Assembly (NCBI RefSeq): GCF_031628175.1
Contig: NZ_JAVLVT010000005.1
Coordinates: 434,001 to 498,000, forward strand
Direction of reading: 5' to 3'
DNA length: 64,000 nucleotides
Source of the DNA: Lipingzhangella_A rawalii
GTDB lineage: Bacteria; Actinomycetota; Actinomycetes; Streptosporangiales; Streptosporangiaceae
The notes under the pieces are model-generated. The model was not told the DNA's origin, searched no databases, and saw only the letters and a list, made by a program, of their open reading frames with translations. The translations under genes and the position numbers were made by a program. Within the stretch, counting starts at the first letter, position 1. Every line of letters begins with the position of its first letter. This document shows, piece by piece, positions 60,811 to 64,000 of the stretch.

Positions 60811-61239
60811 ATGCGGATAGCGGACATACTGCGAAGCAAGGGAACGACGGTCGCGACGTGTGAGCCGGGGACAACGGTTGCCAGTCTGGTGACGGCACTG
60901 AACGCACACAACGTCGGCGCCCTCGTCGTTATGGACCAGGGCGGCGTCGTCCGGGGCATCGTCTCGGAACGCGATGTGGTGCGGCGCCTCGCCGAGCACG
61001 GCCCCAGTCTGTTGGAACAGCCCGTATCCACCATCATGACCGCCACGGTGATCACCTGTGGCCTCGAGGACACTGTGGACACCCTCCGGGAGCTGATGAC
61101 CGACAATCGGGTTCGGCACGTCCCCGTCATCGTTGACGGGGAGTTGTCCGGAATTGTCAGTATCGGGGATGTGGTGAAAAGCCGGATCAGTGAGCTGGAG
61201 AACGATCGCCAGCATCTGGAGTCCTACATCTACCGGTGA
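60811..61239 (+). CDS. CBS-domain pair protein
   Basis: 142 residues consisting of two CBS repeats: MRIADILRSKGTTVATCEPGTTVASLVTALNAHNVGALVVMDQGG with GIVSERDVVRRL, and ISTIMTATVITC-like second unit with DNRVRHVPVIVDGELSGIVSIGDVVKSRI. CBS pairs bind adenosine nucleotides and act as sensors. GAAAGG precedes ATG 60811. TAGCAT at 60776-60781 may be the -10. No partner gene is adjacent. Confidence 0.88.
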   Translation: MRIADILRSKGTTVATCEPGTTVASLVTALNAHNVGALVVMDQGGVVRGIVSERDVVRRLAEHGPSLLEQPVSTIMTATVITCGLEDTVDTLRELMTDNRVRHVPVIVDGELSGIVSIGDVVKSRISELENDRQHLESYIYR

Positions 61240-61373
61240 GGCTGCCGCGCACCTCCGGTCAAGGACTGTTCCCCGAATTCCGGTCACACGCGTGGCGCGA
61301 CTACCCGAACCGCTGGCGGGAGAGGTAGGTTTCTCGCACCACATCGGTCAGTTTCGCCCGCGGGCGCGGTTTC

Positions 61374-61379
61374 TACAAT
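61374..61379 (+). promoter_or_regulatory. -10 element (TACAAT) before the TPR-LicD gene
   Basis: A near-consensus TACAAT lies 53 bases upstream of the chosen start, leaving a normal untranslated leader. The -35 (around 61352, TTTCGC) is weak. Confidence 0.5.
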
Positions 61380-61431
61380 CGAGACAAAGGAATTGCGGGA
61401 ACGGGTTCGATCCGGAAAATCTGGAGTAGAT

Positions 61432-63657
61432 TTGGGTTCCCTGATGACGAATCTCCTGCGTCGGGCCGGAGGTGCGTTTCGGCTGCTGCGGTGGTGGAGC
61501 GCCGCCGAATTCATCTATCTGCTCGGGATCCGCCATCTCCACGGCGGACACTCCTGGCAGTTTCGCCTCGGTCAGGTGCGCGAACACCAGAACCGTCTCG
61601 ACGGGGCGGCGCAAGCGTACCGGGAAGCGATCGCCGACGCACCACACATCCCCGAGTACCACCTTCGGCTGGGGCGGGTTCGACAGCGTCAGGGCGAGTT
61701 CGCCGCGGCCGAGGAGCTGTACTCCACAGCGATTTCACACTGTCCTGATCACGCGCCGTGGTTGCGGCAGCGGGCACGTCTACGTGAGGCGCGGGAGGAC
61801 TGGAGCGGAGCGGTCGAGGACTATTGCGTGTTGCGGGATCTTGATCCCGACTCCAAGAAGACGCGACTTGCGCTGGGGAAGGCCACGCGTAAGGCGCATG
61901 GTCCGTGGGCCGCGGTTTCCGTGTATCGACAGGCCCTGGAGCAGTGGGACGAAGACAGCGAACTTTCCCGGAAGCTGGCCGAGTCCTACGAGGCCGGGGG
62001 AAACTGGAGTACTGCCTGCGAGGTGCTGCGCCATCTGCTGCACACACAGCACCGACATGCCGAGACCAGCTACCGGATGGCACGGTTGCTGGATCGAATC
62101 GACCGTGTTGCTTTCGAGCTGGACGGGCCGGACACGGTCGTCCCGGTCGCTTCGGACCAGCGGGATTCCGGTGGCGGGGCAGCAGCCGAGGCACGGCTTC
62201 GCTTCGAGGCGGCGCTGCCGCCACGTGAGCCCGTCCGCGTGAGCAGTCTCCGACGGTTCGTTATCGGGCTTGCCCGGCGTCGAGTGCTGTACCGACTGGC
62301 GATGCGTGTCCCCAGGCTGGCACAGCGGGTGCACCGTCGGGTAGCGCTTCCCGAGACGCGGGTACGTCGCCTGTTTGAGCTGGGGACTCTGTACGAGCGC
62401 CAAGGCCGCCTCGCCGAAGCGGTCCAGACCTACCGGGGCGCGGTCACGGCACTTCAGTCCGTCGACTCGATCTGGGTACACAAAGCCGAACCGGAGTGGC
62501 GATTCCGGCTGGCCTACGCGGAACATCAGCTAGGTACAGAGCAGACGGAGTCCGACGAGGATGTCCGACTGTCGCGCCTCGTCGCACCGGCGGCTCCACC
62601 CACGCGCGCGGAGCGCGCCGAGGCCGTGGACCAGTCTCCACCCGGCGGGCATGTCCAGGCGCTCGTGCAGAGTACGGGACTGCGACTGGAGGGTTTTCTA
62701 CTGCCACAATCCCCAGAGACCATCGATATTCACCTCGACGGTCGACCGGTCAAGCAGGTGGCGGCGAATCCCCGCCAGTGGCTGCGTACGTTCAACTTCG
62801 AGTTCACCCATCGGGTGTTGGCGGAGTTTCCGGAGCATTCCCGGCTGACCGTGTGGAGCGGGGATCGGCTCGTGTGGGCCGATCGTGGTGCGGGGCACCT
62901 GGACATTACGGTTCCGGGGGGGAGCGGTCGGCTGAAGGAGCTCCTGGAGTCCGGCCACAGCATCAGTAAGAAGGGGGTGCTCGCCCGTCCGGCAACCGAG
63001 GTGGCGGATCGGCAAATGCGCTACCTCAAGGCCTACCGGGAGGCCAGGGACCAGTTCGAAGAGGTTCTCGGCAAGAAGCTGTTCCTGCTGTACGGGACCC
63101 TGCTCGGCTGTTACCGCGACGGTGCCTTCATCGCAGGCGATGACGACTTCGACGTGGCCTACGTGTCAACGGCCACGGATCCCAGTGCGCTCAAGTGGGA
63201 GCTGCGGGAGAACGCCCTGGCCCTGCTACGGGCCGGCTACGATATCGCGATCACGGTGAGCGGTCGCCTGTTCAAGCTCCGCCTCAACGAGATTTGGCTC
63301 GACATCAACCCCCTGTGGTTCCACAACGGGCGCGCCTGGTCCTTCGACGTCCACGACCTGTCCCTCGACGATGTAGAGCCGGTGCGGGTTATGGACTTCA
63401 TGGAGCACCGCGTCTATGTCCCCAACAATATTGAGGCGTTCCTACGGGACAACTACGGGGACCAGTGGCACGTTCCCGATCCGGGGTTCCGCTACTACCG
63501 GGACAACAACGTGCTGCGTGTGTTGCGTCGATCCTGGTTGACCCCCAGCGAGGCCCGGGAGTTCTCCCGGCTTGCCGAGGCCGAACGCAGCAGAAATCCC
63601 TCGGCCGGTCGATATGTGGGCATTGGGGATCCTGCCGACACCGGATTCACGGCATGA
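61432..63657 (+). CDS. TPR-repeat protein with C-terminal LicD-type phosphotransferase domain
   Basis: 741 residues. The N-terminal half is tetratricopeptide-like: LGQVREHQNRLDGAAQAYREAI, LGRVRQRQGEFAAAEELYSTAI, KATRKAHGPWAAVSVYRQAL and LGTLYERQGRLAEAVQTYRGAV. After a beta-rich middle (about 415-515) comes a LicD/fukutin-like nucleotidyltransferase fold: LFLLYGTLLGCYRDGAFIAGDDDFDVAYV (GTLLG at 555-559, metal-binding DDxD at 570-574) and FLRDNYGDQW near the end. LicD proteins move phosphocholine from CDP-choline to surface glycans. TTG 61432 is chosen because GGAG lies 5 bases upstream; ATG 61444 has no ribosome-binding site. It lies 52 bases before the PEP mutase-type gene. Confidence 0.8.
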   Translation: MGSLMTNLLRRAGGAFRLLRWWSAAEFIYLLGIRHLHGGHSWQFRLGQVREHQNRLDGAAQAYREAIADAPHIPEYHLRLGRVRQRQGEFAAAEELYSTAISHCPDHAPWLRQRARLREAREDWSGAVEDYCVLRDLDPDSKKTRLALGKATRKAHGPWAAVSVYRQALEQWDEDSELSRKLAESYEAGGNWSTACEVLRHLLHTQHRHAETSYRMARLLDRIDRVAFELDGPDTVVPVASDQRDSGGGAAAEARLRFEAALPPREPVRVSSLRRFVIGLARRRVLYRLAMRVPRLAQRVHRRVALPETRVRRLFELGTLYERQGRLAEAVQTYRGAVTALQSVDSIWVHKAEPEWRFRLAYAEHQLGTEQTESDEDVRLSRLVAPAAPPTRAERAEAVDQSPPGGHVQALVQSTGLRLEGFLLPQSPETIDIHLDGRPVKQVAANPRQWLRTFNFEFTHRVLAEFPEHSRLTVWSGDRLVWADRGAGHLDITVPGGSGRLKELLESGHSISKKGVLARPATEVADRQMRYLKAYREARDQFEEVLGKKLFLLYGTLLGCYRDGAFIAGDDDFDVAYVSTATDPSALKWELRENALALLRAGYDIAITVSGRLFKLRLNEIWLDINPLWFHNGRAWSFDVHDLSLDDVEPVRVMDFMEHRVYVPNNIEAFLRDNYGDQWHVPDPGFRYYRDNNVLRVLRRSWLTPSEAREFSRLAEAERSRNPSAGRYVGIGDPADTGFTA

Positions 63658-63709
63658 CCAGCAGACCAGCAGCCACGATTGGACCCACGGGCTCGGTTAG
63701 GAGGCGAGG

Positions 63710-64000
63710 GTGGCCACGAAGCCTGTCGTTTACGTCGGGATGAGCGCTGATCTCATCCATCCGGGACACATCAACATCGTGCAGCGCGCCACTGAACTGG
63801 GAGACGTGACGATCGGGCTGCTGACTGACGCTGCGATCGCCAGTTATAAGCGGCTGCCACACATGACCTTCGAGCAGCGCCGGGAGGTCGTTGCCAATCT
63901 CAAGGGAGTCACCCGTGTGGTCGCTCAAGAGACCCTCGACTACGTCCCCAACCTCCGCTGGCTACGCCCTGACTACGTCGTGCACGGCGACGACTGGCAG
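63710..64000 (+). CDS. Cytidylyltransferase N-terminus of a phosphoenolpyruvate mutase (phosphonate synthesis), partial
   Basis: The first 97 residues are present; the gene runs off the window. It begins VVYVGMSADLIHPGHINIVQRATELGDVTIGLLTDAAIASYKRLP, with the HxGH nucleotidyltransferase motif at 17-20, then LDYVPNLRWLRPDYVVHGDDW. This is the hallmark start of the bifunctional enzyme with a CTP-transferase domain joined to phosphoenolpyruvate mutase, which makes the C-P bond. GAGGCGAGG precedes GTG 63710. With the LicD gene upstream it suggests making and attaching a CMP-activated phosphonate to a surface polymer. The mutase half is not visible, so a stand-alone cytidylyltransferase remains possible. 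Confidence 0.75.
   Translation, partial: MATKPVVYVGMSADLIHPGHINIVQRATELGDVTIGLLTDAAIASYKRLPHMTFEQRREVVANLKGVTRVVAQETLDYVPNLRWLRPDYVVHGDDWQ

Overview
The window is chromosomal DNA from a high-GC Gram-positive actinomycete. The gene order leuA-recO-uppS and dgt-dnaG-hrdA-type sigma, the DmdR/IdeR-type iron boxes, the LexA box type, class II ribonucleotide reductase with NrdR and frequent GTG starts all point to Actinomycetota. A Streptosporangiales/Nocardiopsaceae-like organism fits best, but the genus is an inference.

Layout. 1-6.5 kb: tail of a glyoxylate carboligase gene, a leucine leader peptide and leuA, a secreted CAP protein, recO-uppS and two tandem SGNH hydrolases. 6.5-9.1 kb: zur-znuB-znuC zinc uptake with a Zur operator. 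9.3-24 kb: glycyl-tRNA synthetase, TrhA, pyruvate phosphate dikinase, a YdcF protein, dGTPase, primase, a primary-type sigma factor and a GH18 chitinase. 24-30.7 kb: small stress-type proteins, tRNA-Asn with an adjacent small island (RHH/PIN toxin-antitoxin pair and a recombinase remnant), and VOC, MarR, thioesterase and DUF427 genes. 30.7-35 kb: an iron-siderophore ABC importer with two iron boxes. 35-45 kb: a complete protocatechuate (beta-ketoadipate) operon pcaIJFHGBDC, its IclR-type regulator and a divergent aromatic aldehyde dehydrogenase. 45-49 kb: a P1-family peptidase, an AviRa-like rRNA methyltransferase and a split RibD pair. 49-54.3 kb: leuS and three small secreted or anchored Cys proteins. 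55-59.7 kb: lexA, nrdR and nrdJ. 59.7-60.6 kb: a decayed toxin-antitoxin module. 60.8-64 kb: a CBS protein and the left edge of what looks like a surface-phosphonate locus, namely a TPR-LicD transferase followed by the cytidylyltransferase N-terminus of a phosphoenolpyruvate mutase that runs off the window.

How the genes work together. The pca block encodes every step from protocatechuate to succinyl-CoA and acetyl-CoA. It shares a GTTC-N7-GAAC palindrome with the divergent aldehyde dehydrogenase promoter. Zinc, iron, leucine, deoxynucleotide and SOS control can each be read from a recognisable site (Zur box, iron boxes, leader peptide, NrdR box pair, LexA box). The most promising new biology is at the right edge, where a CMP-phosphonate activating enzyme lies next to a LicD-type transferase carrying long TPR arrays, which suggests phosphonate decoration of a cell-surface polymer.
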